Positions 34,860 to 42,634 of a DNA stretch of 64,000 nucleotides are shown one piece after another. The stretch spans positions 1 to 64,000 of the forward strand of contig NZ_PYWN01000036.1 in assembly GCF_003049505.1 (NCBI RefSeq), in the 5' to 3' direction. Source of the stretch: Metasolibacillus meyeri (GTDB lineage Bacteria; Bacillota; Bacilli; Bacillales_A; Planococcaceae). Position 1 is the first letter of the stretch, and each line of letters begins with the position of its first letter. The position numbers and the translations under genes are program-made. The notes under the pieces are model-generated. The model was not told the DNA's origin. It worked only from the letters and a program-made list of their open reading frames with translations, and searched no databases.

Positions 34860-35276
34860 TTAAGCCGTTTCATCTGTTGCGGCGTCTTCGCCATGTGTCA
34901 AGTTCAGTGACGGTGCTTTTTTATTGTACAATTCGCGGGCTATCAAAAGACCATCAATTATGCCATCAATTTTCATTTTTTCATCATGGGAAAGGCGATT
35001 AATTTTTTGAGCTAAATTAATATCTTCTGATGGAATATCTGTAATTTTGTTTTGTTCTATTTTTGGAACGACATGTTCTACACCAAAGAGTAAATAGTCT
35101 GCTGATACATTGAAAACATCGCATAAAGATATGATTGTTTTAGCAGAAGGCTCAAATTTATCGTGTTCGTAGCCACTAACATTACTTTTAGTTTTCTTTA
35201 TTAATAGAGCTAACTGTTCCTGAGTATAACCTTTTTCTGTTCGTAAAGTATTTATTCTAGCACCTATAGTTGTCAT
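34860..35276 (-). CDS. Prophage repressor, XRE family (CI-like)
   Basis: A 138-residue protein with an N-terminal helix-turn-helix (residues about 5-60; TQEQLALLIKKTKSNVSGYE) and a C-terminal acidic tail. It is transcribed leftward, away from the early lytic genes. GGAGG eight bases upstream fixes the ATG at 35276. It probably maintains lysogeny by binding the symmetric site in the early promoter spacer. It lacks a LexA-like peptidase domain, so induction by self-cleavage is unlikely. Confidence 0.82.
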   Translation of the reverse strand: MTTIGARINTLRTEKGYTQEQLALLIKKTKSNVSGYEHDKFEPSAKTIISLCDVFNVSADYLLFGVEHVVPKIEQNKITDIPSEDINLAQKINRLSHDEKMKIDGIIDGLLIARELYNKKAPSLNLTHGEDAATDETA

Positions 35277-35323
35277 AATTGAAACCTCCATGAAATAAAA
35301 TTCTAAAAACAATAACAAAATAC

Positions 35324-35352
35324 TTGTTTTGTTCTAAAATTAGAACTATAAT
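35324..35352 (+). promoter_or_regulatory. Early lytic promoter with operator in its spacer
   Basis: TTGTTT (35324-35329) and TATAAT (35347-35352) are separated by 17 bases. The spacer contains the symmetric GTTCTAAAATTAGAAC (35331-35346), with a half-site TTCTAAAAAC at 35301. A repressor bound there would block RNA polymerase directly. The sequence is seen; the identity of the binding protein (the adjacent repressor) is inferred. Confidence 0.65.
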
Positions 35353-35502
35353 GTAATTAAGATAAACAAATACATCATACTTAATTTTATCACAACAGTA
35401 GCAAACTAGCGTTGACGATAATTTTCCTATTAGTTTATCTATGTACATTGACAATTAAATAGAAGGAATTGTGTTTACACGAAGAAAGGAGGATACAAGT
35501 AG

Positions 35503-35709
35503 ATGAAAAAGCGAGAGCTGACACCACAGGGTAAAAGAATCATCAAACGTCTTATTGATTTAGGTCGCACGCAAGTATGGCTTTGTGAACAAGTAGGAAC
35601 AAGTAAGGTATATATGAACTTCATCTTACGTGGTGAGCGCAGTGGCGAGAAATACTTGCAAAAAATTTATGAAGTCCTCGATTTAGAGGAGGAGCAGCAT
35701 ACGGCGTAA
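35503..35709 (+). CDS. Small helix-turn-helix protein, Cro-like
   Basis: A 68-residue protein with an XRE-type helix-turn-helix at about residues 20-55 (TQVWLCEQVGTSKVYMNFIL). First gene of the rightward early operon, divergent from the repressor, the usual place of a Cro- or Ner-like antirepressor. GGAGG is ten bases upstream of the ATG. Confidence 0.7.
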   Translation: MKKRELTPQGKRIIKRLIDLGRTQVWLCEQVGTSKVYMNFILRGERSGEKYLQKIYEVLDLEEEQHTA

Positions 35710-35738
35710 CATATTTTGGAAAGGGAGGTGAAAATAAT

Positions 35739-35954
35739 ATGCTTAGCCAGTTTAATCATTACTTGGAAATGTATGAGGAAGGCTATTGGAGTCAGGAAGA
35801 AGCTATAAATCGAGCAACTGAGTTTTATGTATTATACGTTGAGGCTATTATGGCTGAGAAAAGGATTACAGATAAAAGTCGTCTGCAATTTATCGAAAAC
35901 ATGGGAGCAGATTATAGTGCTTTCAAGGATAAAATCAAAGCTCTAGTAGCTTAA
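35739..35954 (+). CDS. Small early phage protein of unknown function
   Basis: A 71-residue, mainly helical and slightly acidic protein with no recognised motif. GGGAGGTGA precedes the ATG. Located between the Cro-like gene and the transposition genes in the early operon. Confidence 0.6.
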   Translation: MLSQFNHYLEMYEEGYWSQEEAINRATEFYVLYVEAIMAEKRITDKSRLQFIENMGADYSAFKDKIKALVA

Positions 35955-36021
35955 AGCCCATCGAAGGGTAGCGGCGAATGGACAAGAAATAAGCCGTAAT
36001 TATCAGAAGGAGGTTACAACT

Positions 36022-36192
36022 ATGCAAGAATCAAGCAATAAAAGGTCAGTTGAAGAAATACTCCACCAACAGCTGGAACTGTTAGCGGAGCGTAGTGCTA
36101 ATGAAACGAATACAGGAAATTTAATTCGTTTAACATTAGCGATGGTTGAAATTCACAAGTTTTTAGGAACTGAAAATAAAGAATTTATTTAG
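36022..36192 (+). CDS. Small early phage protein of unknown function
   Basis: A 56-residue helical protein (starting Met-Gln-Glu-Ser-Ser) with a very strong AGAAGGAGG site seven bases upstream. No family recognised. Its stop is five bases from the end of a small gene on the other strand. Confidence 0.6.
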   Translation: MQESSNKRSVEEILHQQLELLAERSANETNTGNLIRLTLAMVEIHKFLGTENKEFI

Positions 36193-36197
36193 CATTC

Positions 36198-36365
36198 CTA
36201 TTTAATTATTTCATCGTGGATAATCCTTAAATCGCGAGCAACTTGTTCGGCTGTTAAAGGTTCAGGTCCAACATTAGTGTCACCGATTTGCTCGAAAGCT
36301 TTTGAATTATGTTCATACATCGCTTTCAAGACTTCAACTGCCAATGGTGCAAATGTAGTGTTCAT
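36198..36365 (-). CDS. Small leftward gene inside the early operon
   Basis: A 55-residue acidic protein on the minus strand, with AAAGGAG ten bases upstream of its ATG. It is convergent with the 36022 gene and divergent from the XRE gene at 36457, with a palindromic operator between. The C-terminal half has the look of a small helix-turn-helix (PLTAEQVARDLRI), but too short to be sure. Function unknown; the setting suggests a regulator or antirepressor. Confidence 0.55.
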   Translation of the reverse strand: MNTTFAPLAVEVLKAMYEHNSKAFEQIGDTNVGPEPLTAEQVARDLRIIHDEIIK

Positions 36366-36398
36366 TGCGTTCTAGCTCCTTTCATAGAATGAATGTTC

Positions 36399-36429
36399 TT
36401 GCAGTTTGAATATACCACAATATATTGTG
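36399..36429. promoter_or_regulatory. Palindromic operator and possible promoter between 36365(-) and 36457(+)
   Basis: CACAATATATTGTG (36416-36429) is a perfect 14-bp palindrome. TTGCAG (36399-36404) and TATATT (36421-36426) are 16 bases apart, so the palindrome would overlap the -10 of a rightward promoter. It sits in the divergent gap of two small genes, one of which encodes an XRE protein. Confidence 0.5.
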
Positions 36430-36456
36430 CCTTTCAAAAGAAAGGGGGTCTAGATA

Positions 36457-36648
36457 TTGAAAATTTGTGTCAGGGAATTAAGAGAATCTCGCAAGCTATC
36501 AAGGTATCGTTTAGCGAAACTATCAGGAATAAATGAATCTACCCTTCAAATGATAGAAAACAATGAAAATCCCAATCCTACTTTTCATGTTATGTGTAAA
36601 ATTGCAGATACGTTAGGTGTGAGTTTGGATGAATTAAGAAAAAAGTAA
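36457..36648 (+). CDS. XRE family helix-turn-helix protein, Ner/Cro-like
   Basis: A 63-residue protein that is almost entirely a XRE domain (LSRYRLAKLSGINESTLQMIE, residues about 14-34). TTG start with AAAGGGGG eight bases upstream. It directly precedes the transposase gene, as ner precedes A in Mu. Probably represses its own promoter through the palindrome upstream. Confidence 0.75.
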   Translation: MKICVRELRESRKLSRYRLAKLSGINESTLQMIENNENPNPTFHVMCKIADTLGVSLDELRKK

Positions 36649-36685
36649 AATGTTAGGGCAACTAATAAGAGAAAGGAGGCACACC

Positions 36686-38629
36686 ATGAGTGCATTACTA
36701 ACGTTAAAAGAAGTCGCAGAGCTTGAAAGAATTAGCTATGAGAATATCAAAAAGAGAGTTCAGCGGAAACGAGTGAATGTTGTTCAAATACCAGCTAAAA
36801 ACGGTGGCATGTATGAGTTAGGCGTACCAATCAGCGAACTCACTGAAAAGGCACAAGCCCGCTACTATGCTCAGTTACAACATGTGGAGCAGCCAAATTT
36901 CCAAGAAGCTGGAACACCTGAGAAGTATGGACAAAGCATAAATGATTTGACGGGTGAGCAGCTCGATGAAATTGCTTTCTGGCAACGAGTTATCAAGTCG
37001 TGGCGCAGTTATATTGCAGATTTTCCAAAGCAAACGACGGAGAAAACAAAAGATTTTGTTAAGTTTTTCAACTCCATTGACAAGCGTCCTATAACAGAAC
37101 GCACATTACGCAATAAATACAAGTTATTTAAAGAGTTTGGTGAAGTTGCTTTAGCAGACCATCGTAAAAATCGAAAGGATCGCAACACAACGAATATTCC
37201 TGTAGAGTTGCAAAATGCTTTTCTTGATTGGTGGCTGGATGAATCCCAACCGACTGTAGCGTTTACACATAACATGCTGCAAGCATGGGTGGAAATGGAC
37301 ATGCCGCAACTAGCACCTGTACCAAGCTATGATTCTTTTTATAGGCTTGTAAAGAACTTGCCACCAGGTGTATTGAAATATTACCGCGAAGGTGATAAGG
37401 CGCTAACAGATGATGTATTACCATATGTCGAACGAGATTATAGTCGCATTGATAGCAATGAAATTTGGTCAGCAGATTATCATACATTAGATTTCTTTGT
37501 TAAAGATGATTTGTCAGGCAAAGTATTTAGACCACATGTAGTTGTTTGGATAGATGTACGTTCCCGCAAAGTTTTGTCTATGAAATTATGTGAAACAAGT
37601 AATAGTGACGGAGTTATCACATCATTTAGACAAGCAGTAAAGGCATGGGGGCTGCCGAAATCCGTTTATTTAGATAATGGACGAGAGTTTTTAGTTCGGG
37701 ACTTCGGTGGTAGTGGGAGAAGAAAAAGTAATCCAAAGGCGAATTATGGCAGAACGATGCTAGAGCGCTTGAATATCGAAATGACAAATGCACGTGTGAG
37801 AAACGGGCGAGCAAAAGTTATCGAACGTGCATTTAAAAATGTTGCATCGGAATTTGCGAAAACTTATATCACCTATACAGGTGGGCGACCAGATAAACGT
37901 CCAGAGCGTTTGACAGGTGTATTAAAAGATGAAAGTAATATTCCGCTACGTTCAGAGGTAGAGGCGGACTTATGGACTTATTTAGAGGGCTGGTGTAACA
38001 ATCGAGCATCACAAGCAGTTGGGTTAGGTGGGCAAACACCAAACGCCTGCTATGCGGCAAATCTAGTGAGAAAGCGTACAGCTACAGAGGACGAGCTAGA
38101 CATGATTACATTGCGTACAAGTAGCTTGCGGAAAGTGGAGCGAAACGGTGTTTACCTTCAGTTTGGCGAACGCAAAATATGGTTCTATGATACAGATTTG
38201 GTACACAATTATTTTGGTCAAAAGGTCTTTGTTTGTTATGACAGTGAAGATTTAAGTCAAGTCCTTATAAGAGATGAACAAGAGCGTCGTATCGGTTATG
38301 CGTCAATGACTGAAGTAGGCGGCTACAGTAAGGATATGGACAAAGAGGCAATTAAAAAAGTAAGCAAAAATGATAAGGCACAGCGAAAACTTATCAAAAC
38401 TTTTAAAGAAGAATTAAGCAGCGATGTTCATGTGCCAAGCATGAATGAAATATTGATAAGAAAATCTGAACAGAACATCAAAGGCAACAAACATATTGCA
38501 AATGCAAAAGTAATCGAAGTTTTCAAGCCTACTGAGGTGCAGCGTAAAGTAGTTGGACATGAAAATGACGGAATCGACCGTATGAAAATGGCAAAGAATG
38601 CGAAGAAAAATGGAGGGACAAGAATATGA
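36686..38629 (+). CDS. MuA-like DDE transposase
   Basis: A 647-residue transposase. The N terminus is a small MerR/Mu-type winged helix (residues about 5-60), a helix-turn-helix region follows, and the rve/RNase H core holds the catalytic triad: Asp264 (WSADYHTLDFF), Asp330 (YLDNGREF) and Glu380 (AKVIERAF). The 66- and 49-residue spacings resemble MuA. The C-terminal third would bind MuB and ClpX. GAAAGGAGG fixes the ATG at 36686. It carries out integration and replicative transposition of the phage. Stop overlaps the ATPase start (ATGA). Confidence 0.9.
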   Translation: MSALLTLKEVAELERISYENIKKRVQRKRVNVVQIPAKNGGMYELGVPISELTEKAQARYYAQLQHVEQPNFQEAGTPEKYGQSINDLTGEQLDEIAFWQRVIKSWRSYIADFPKQTTEKTKDFVKFFNSIDKRPITERTLRNKYKLFKEFGEVALADHRKNRKDRNTTNIPVELQNAFLDWWLDESQPTVAFTHNMLQAWVEMDMPQLAPVPSYDSFYRLVKNLPPGVLKYYREGDKALTDDVLPYVERDYSRIDSNEIWSADYHTLDFFVKDDLSGKVFRPHVVVWIDVRSRKVLSMKLCETSNSDGVITSFRQAVKAWGLPKSVYLDNGREFLVRDFGGSGRRKSNPKANYGRTMLERLNIEMTNARVRNGRAKVIERAFKNVASEFAKTYITYTGGRPDKRPERLTGVLKDESNIPLRSEVEADLWTYLEGWCNNRASQAVGLGGQTPNACYAANLVRKRTATEDELDMITLRTSSLRKVERNGVYLQFGERKIWFYDTDLVHNYFGQKVFVCYDSEDLSQVLIRDEQERRIGYASMTEVGGYSKDMDKEAIKKVSKNDKAQRKLIKTFKEELSSDVHVPSMNEILIRKSEQNIKGNKHIANAKVIEVFKPTEVQRKVVGHENDGIDRMKMAKNAKKNGGTRI

Positions 38630-39516
38630 CGCTAACTTTACAAGAGCAGGCAAAACAATATATTAAACAAAATAAAATTCCACAAGTACATTTTGGAAAG
38701 TTAGTCGGTGTTGGAGAAAGTACCATCTCACGTTGGCTAAAAGGAGATTATCCGAATGCTGAGCGGATTGACGCCCAGGTCAAAGATTTCTTAGGCAAAG
38801 AAACAGCTCGTGAAAGTGTGATGGAAATTAGAGATATCCCTTTTGTTCAAACGACGATTTCAGAGCAGGTGTGGGGTGAACTTGAATACGGGCGTATTCA
38901 GCGCACGATTAGTATTATCCGAGGTGATGCAGGTGTAGGAAAAACACGTACTATGCGCGAGTGGGCGGCAGATAAGTCGGATGTCATTGTCATTACAGCA
39001 AACCCAGCGTTCAAGTCGCCGAAAGCATTTTTCAAGCTATTAGCAAGAGCATTGAAAACCACAACGAGCGGTGCAATTGACGATATCGTAATGGACGTCA
39101 TGGATAAGTTAATGATTTCTGATAGAACCATTGTCATTGATGAAGCTCAACATTTAACACGCCCTACTTTGGAACTTGTTCGTAGCTTAAATGATGCTGC
39201 TGGAACAGCCATCATTTTAATGGGGAACGAGATTATCTATTCGAAGATGTTCGGTAGACAAGAGGCAGAGTTCTCACAGTTATTCACTCGAACAGATACA
39301 CCGAGACCGAAGTTAGTAGATTTTTTCACTGAAGCAGATGTAATGGCAATTTTTAATGTGAGGGAAGTAGAGCAAGTGCGGCATTTACTGAATATTTGTC
39401 GAAGCAGATACAGCTTGCGTACAGCTATTCGTGTTTTTGTAAATGCACAAAATAATGAGGATATATCGGCAGACGGACTAAAAGCTATGTCTAAAGCGAT
39501 GGGGATCGTGGTTTAG
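38626..39516 (+). CDS. MuB-like AAA+ ATPase, transposition target protein
   Basis: A 296-residue ATPase. Residues 1-60 form a XRE-like DNA-binding helix-turn-helix, as in MuB. The AAA core has Walker A RGDAGVGKTRT (about residues 104-114) and Walker B TIVIDEAQHL (about 165-174). It should bind target DNA non-specifically, stimulate the transposase and provide target immunity. Overlaps the transposase stop by four bases. Confidence 0.88.
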   Translation: MTLTLQEQAKQYIKQNKIPQVHFGKLVGVGESTISRWLKGDYPNAERIDAQVKDFLGKETARESVMEIRDIPFVQTTISEQVWGELEYGRIQRTISIIRGDAGVGKTRTMREWAADKSDVIVITANPAFKSPKAFFKLLARALKTTTSGAIDDIVMDVMDKLMISDRTIVIDEAQHLTRPTLELVRSLNDAAGTAIILMGNEIIYSKMFGRQEAEFSQLFTRTDTPRPKLVDFFTEADVMAIFNVREVEQVRHLLNICRSRYSLRTAIRVFVNAQNNEDISADGLKAMSKAMGIVV

Positions 39517-39544
39517 ACATAGCTTCATAATTAACTAACATTAA

Positions 39545-39582
39545 CGCGTACCGAAATCGTATCATGATTTCGGTATACGCGC
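39545..39582. other. Hairpin after the transposition genes
   Basis: CCGAAATC (39551-39558) and GATTTCGG (39566-39573) are perfect complements with a seven-base loop, extended by CGCGTA / TATACGCG. No T-run follows. It may be a processing or attenuation site between the A-B pair and the following early genes. Confidence 0.5.
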
Positions 39583-39600
39583 AAGGATGGGGTGAGAATT

Positions 39601-39792
39601 TTGCAGAAACGTAATCCGACATATGAAGAAAAGGCAATCATTCTCCAGTTAAATCCACATTTAAATATGGGGAACTGGTGGATAGTAGCGAAAAGTGTCC
39701 ATACGATGACGTTGCAACATAAAAAATACTCGCGTGTATATAAAAATTTGCAACTAGAGGAGGGACAGCTATGTCTACACAGCAATCTGTAG
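39601..39792 (+). CDS. Small early phage protein of unknown function
   Basis: A 63-residue basic protein read from a TTG, with GGGGTGAG about seven bases upstream; a GTG at 39592 is a weaker alternative. No family recognised. It overlaps the DnaD-like gene by 22 bases. Confidence 0.5.
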   Translation: MQKRNPTYEEKAIILQLNPHLNMGNWWIVAKSVHTMTLQHKKYSRVYKNLQLEEGQLCLHSNL

Positions 39793-40241
39793 ATGCTGAG
39801 AAACAACGCATCCAACAAATCGTATATCGGGCAAAACAGGAAATTGCACAGGTCTTTGCTCACTTAGAACAAGATTTATGTAATGTAGGCAATGATGCTC
39901 CTCAAACTGAGATAAGCGAAATGTATGCCATGTTCGAGCAAGAGTTTGGGCGCTTGTTATCGCCAATGGAGCTAACGAACATTAGCAACTGGCTAGATGA
40001 AGACCATCATTCACCTGAGCTAATTAAGGCAGCTTTAAGAGAGGCAGTTATCGGTGGCAAGCTTTCTTTGCGCTACATTGACACCATTCTGCTCAATTGG
40101 AAAAAACAGAATATTACGACACCAAAGCAGGCGGCACAACATGCAGAGCAGTTTCGTAAACGCACATCACCGCCACCAATTACTAATCGTGAGCCACGAC
40201 AAAAAAAGCCTATGTATGACTGGCTAAATGAAAAGGAGTGA
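39771..40241 (+). CDS. DnaD-like replication protein
   Basis: A 156-residue protein whose central part (residues about 45-110; FGRLLSPMELTNISNWLDE, then SPELIKAALREAV and LRYIDTILLNWKKQ) matches the DnaD C-terminal domain that binds DNA and helps load the replicative helicase. A basic tail ends in a YDWLNE motif, also seen in DnaD proteins. In a Mu-like phage this could couple the transpososome to the host replisome. GGAGGG precedes the ATG. Confidence 0.8.
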   Translation: MSTQQSVDAEKQRIQQIVYRAKQEIAQVFAHLEQDLCNVGNDAPQTEISEMYAMFEQEFGRLLSPMELTNISNWLDEDHHSPELIKAALREAVIGGKLSLRYIDTILLNWKKQNITTPKQAAQHAEQFRKRTSPPPITNREPRQKKPMYDWLNEKE

Positions 40242-40246
40242 AAGCA

Positions 40247-40612
40247 ATGGAAATTACACAAGATGCACGCACACAAATACTTGCCTATGCGCAACAGTTT
40301 ACTGGTGCAAGTGAAGAGGCAATTACCTTGCACAAATTCTCTAATAAACCTGGCTATATGCTAACGGTGGAAACACGCAATGCGGAGGGGTTTCTACAGC
40401 TATTAAAATGGTTGGAAGTAAACGAGTTTAAGGGTATTACAGCTATCCGCACACTTCCTGAAGAATACAGCATTTATGATGATTTCGAACGAAAATCATT
40501 AGCATTTTTCGAATATGCACATGCAGGTTTTAGTATAGCAACTGAGGTTAGCGCTGGAAAAATTTCAAACATGATAAAAGACGAGGAGGAACAAACGCAT
40601 GCAGCAATATAA
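40247..40612 (+). CDS. Early phage protein of unknown function
   Basis: A 121-residue protein, mixed alpha/beta, acidic C terminus, no motif recognised. AAAAGGAG lies eight bases upstream of the ATG at 40247; a GTG at 40238 overlaps that site and is unlikely. Overlaps the next gene by 14 bases. Confidence 0.6.
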   Translation: MEITQDARTQILAYAQQFTGASEEAITLHKFSNKPGYMLTVETRNAEGFLQLLKWLEVNEFKGITAIRTLPEEYSIYDDFERKSLAFFEYAHAGFSIATEVSAGKISNMIKDEEEQTHAAI

Positions 40613-40853
40613 CAAAAAAATGAGCAAAGCAGGTAGTATCACTTTACCAGCAGCCCTACGCCGCGCAATCGGTGTCGAGGCAGGGGAAAAGTTTAGCGTG
40701 AATCTACAAGGGGATGGTAGTGTGCTCCTGAAGCGCACGCAGGGGAATTGTTTACTGTGTAATTCTGAAGATAATCTTGTTACACATAACGGTCGACTGG
40801 TATGTAAACCGTGCATTGACACGTTACAAACGAAGGCAGGTGAAGGGGCGTGA
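40599..40853 (+). CDS. AbrB/SpoVT-type DNA-binding protein with zinc-finger tail
   Basis: An 84-residue protein. Residues 5-47 match the swapped-hairpin AbrB/MazE fold (KAGSITLPAALRRAIGVEAG). Residues 51-74 add CLLC and CKPC, a four-cysteine zinc knuckle. This combination of AbrB fold and zinc knuckle is not one I know as a standard family. Probably a phage-encoded regulator of early genes. GGAGGAA precedes the ATG. Confidence 0.7.
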   Translation: MQQYNKKMSKAGSITLPAALRRAIGVEAGEKFSVNLQGDGSVLLKRTQGNCLLCNSEDNLVTHNGRLVCKPCIDTLQTKAGEGA

Positions 40854-41476
40854 ATGAGCAATTAATAGCGCTGGTAGATGAAGCTATCGAATTAGATCGC
40901 CGCACGAAAGTAGATAAAAAACGTTTGGATGAAATTAAAGCACAGCTCCAAACACACGCTACAGCAGAGATGGACAACAAAAATCTCAAGTATTATCAAA
41001 TATACGGCTCTGATGGTCGATTCAATGTGTCATTTAAGGAGAAATTTGAGGTTGATCGCTACTCAGTTTTACAATCCACACTGGGTGATTTGGCTGAAGG
41101 CAAAATCTCAAAAAAAGAAGATGTTAAATATGACGTTGACGCCAAGTTTAAAGCCGCTTTAATCGCTCTTTATAAAGATGATTATTCAAATGAAATCCAT
41201 TTAGGGGGCATCTTGATGGGACTAGGTTTAAGTCACGAGCAAGCCGCAGTAGCGCGCAAAAAGCTAAAAGGCGATTACCTTCACGATAAAAAACTCTTAG
41301 AAAGTTTGGGTATCACAGGTGAAATTGAGGAGGAGCTGGATGCTATCCGCCAATGCAAAAACCAAGAATCCATTGACCGCTTTTTCGGTGATTTACCGCC
41401 AGAAAAAATTGCAGAAATCAAACGGGCGATTTTTGTGGAGGATAGCATAGCTGTAGGGCTTGACTATGAAAAGTAA
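40850..41476 (+). CDS. Early phage protein of unknown function
   Basis: A 208-residue, highly charged protein with a helical N terminus. GTG start overlapping the previous stop. By position it could correspond to Mu Gam, but I see no Gam-like sequence, so the name is withheld. Confidence 0.55.
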   Translation: MNEQLIALVDEAIELDRRTKVDKKRLDEIKAQLQTHATAEMDNKNLKYYQIYGSDGRFNVSFKEKFEVDRYSVLQSTLGDLAEGKISKKEDVKYDVDAKFKAALIALYKDDYSNEIHLGGILMGLGLSHEQAAVARKKLKGDYLHDKKLLESLGITGEIEEELDAIRQCKNQESIDRFFGDLPPEKIAEIKRAIFVEDSIAVGLDYEK

Positions 41477-41514
41477 GAGGGGGCAATCCCCTCTACTCAT
41501 GAAAGGAGTGAACT

Positions 41515-41682
41515 ATGATGAAAAAACGCAACTTTAATCAACTAATGACGAGCAAAGCTATTTACCGTAAACACGCAGCACGTCACAAGGCTAACGATTA
41601 TCCAAGCGGTCGTTGTAAACGTATGATGGCGTATACATCATTACTAACAAAGGCAATTGCTAAAACTAGTGAAAGAGGCTAA
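41515..41682 (+). CDS. Small basic early phage protein
   Basis: A 55-residue, strongly basic protein (starting Met-Met-Lys-Lys-Arg). GAAAGGAG lies upstream of the ATG. Unknown family; possibly nucleic-acid binding. Confidence 0.5.
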   Translation: MMKKRNFNQLMTSKAIYRKHAARHKANDYPSGRCKRMMAYTSLLTKAIAKTSERG

Positions 41683-41721
41683 CGTAACAACACCAAAGAA
41701 CCATTATAAGGGGGAAAACCG

Positions 41722-41994
41722 ATGGAAAGCAGCGATTTAGCAAAAATGTTAGCACAAATGGCAAGTGTAGCGATACTTAACGCACGTTGTGTAACAGCAA
41801 GGCAACAATATGAACGTTTCGAATCATGTAAGCTAGATGATGGCAAGTATAATCGTAGAAAAATAGAGCACATTGAAGGGTATGAGCCACCACAAGAGCT
41901 AGATATATGGTTGGACGAGCTTTTAATAGATGCGGCATTAGACAAGCGTGATAAAGCAACCTTTGAGCATTTAACAGCGCTGGCAAGATTTTGA
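41722..41994 (+). CDS. Early phage protein of unknown function
   Basis: A 90-residue helical protein, no recognised motif. GGGGG lies upstream of the ATG. Its stop is close to the gemA start. Unknown function. Confidence 0.55.
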   Translation: MESSDLAKMLAQMASVAILNARCVTARQQYERFESCKLDDGKYNRRKIEHIEGYEPPQELDIWLDELLIDAALDKRDKATFEHLTALARF

Positions 41995-42005
41995 GGAGGG
42001 ATGAA

Positions 42006-42386
42006 ATGACTGTAGTCAAAAAAATCTGGGCAATCGCCCGTGACATCGGCATGGAGCGAGAAGATATTTATAATGTCCTATTGCGTGAAACAGGCAAGGA
42101 CAGTATGCGTAAATGCTCACAAAAAGAGCTAGAACGTGTGCTATTGTCATTGAGGGCTATGCAAGGGAATAAAGATGCACGCCCCAACAAGGCAACAAAG
42201 CGCCAGATATGGAAAATCGAACAGTTAGAGCAACAACTAGGGTGGCAAGACGAGCCGCAACGCTTACAAGGATTCATTCGAAAATACTACAAGGTTGAGC
42301 GTGTAGAATGGCTCACATCCGCGCAAGCTTGGCGGCTAATCGAAAGCCTCAAAAAACTGCTAGAAAAGGGGAATGACAATGGATGA
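42006..42386 (+). CDS. gemA: GemA-like protein (Mu gp16, DUF1018)
   Basis: A 126-residue protein matching the Mu gp16 family: KIWAIARDIGMEREDIYNVL near the N terminus, then KATKRQIWKIEQL and VERVEWLTSAQAWRLIESL toward the end. GemA alters host gene expression during Mu growth; here the role is inferred by family. GAGGAGGG fixes the ATG at 42006. A Mu hallmark gene. Confidence 0.85.
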   Translation: MTVVKKIWAIARDIGMEREDIYNVLLRETGKDSMRKCSQKELERVLLSLRAMQGNKDARPNKATKRQIWKIEQLEQQLGWQDEPQRLQGFIRKYYKVERVEWLTSAQAWRLIESLKKLLEKGNDNG

Positions 42387-42552
42387 GCTTTTAATCGAAC
42401 GCTTGGGCACATATTATGTGTACTTTAAAATTGGAGAGCGTTTCGGCTATACGTTTGAACAATTCCTTGTAAAATACTTAAACAATCCAGCAGCATGCAC
42501 AGTAAATCAATTAAATAAAAAAGCTGCAACGACCGCCATCGCTACAGCTTAA
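42379..42552 (+). CDS. Small early phage protein of unknown function
   Basis: A 57-residue protein (starting Met-Asp-Glu-Leu-Leu) overlapping gemA by eight bases. Aromatic N-terminal half, Ala-rich tail. No family recognised. It could be translated by coupling to gemA. Confidence 0.5.
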   Translation: MDELLIERLGTYYVYFKIGERFGYTFEQFLVKYLNNPAACTVNQLNKKAATTAIATA

Positions 42553-42562
42553 TAACACGAAA

Positions 42563-42614
42563 GAAAGTCTCTCATGTACCTTGAAACTACATTATACATT
42601 GAGAGGCTTTCATT
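42563..42614 (+). terminator. Possible early terminator or attenuator
   Basis: GAAAGTCTCTCA and TGAGAGGCTTTC form a 12-bp stem (one G.U pair) around a 25-base loop. Only a short ATTT follows, so termination would be partial. Confidence 0.4.
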
Positions 42615-42634
42615 TGTATAGGAGGAAAAAGCAG

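Noticed and set aside
40850-41476. Mu Gam homologue
   Set aside because: Position would suit Gam, but no Gam-like sequence features are visible, so no name was assigned.
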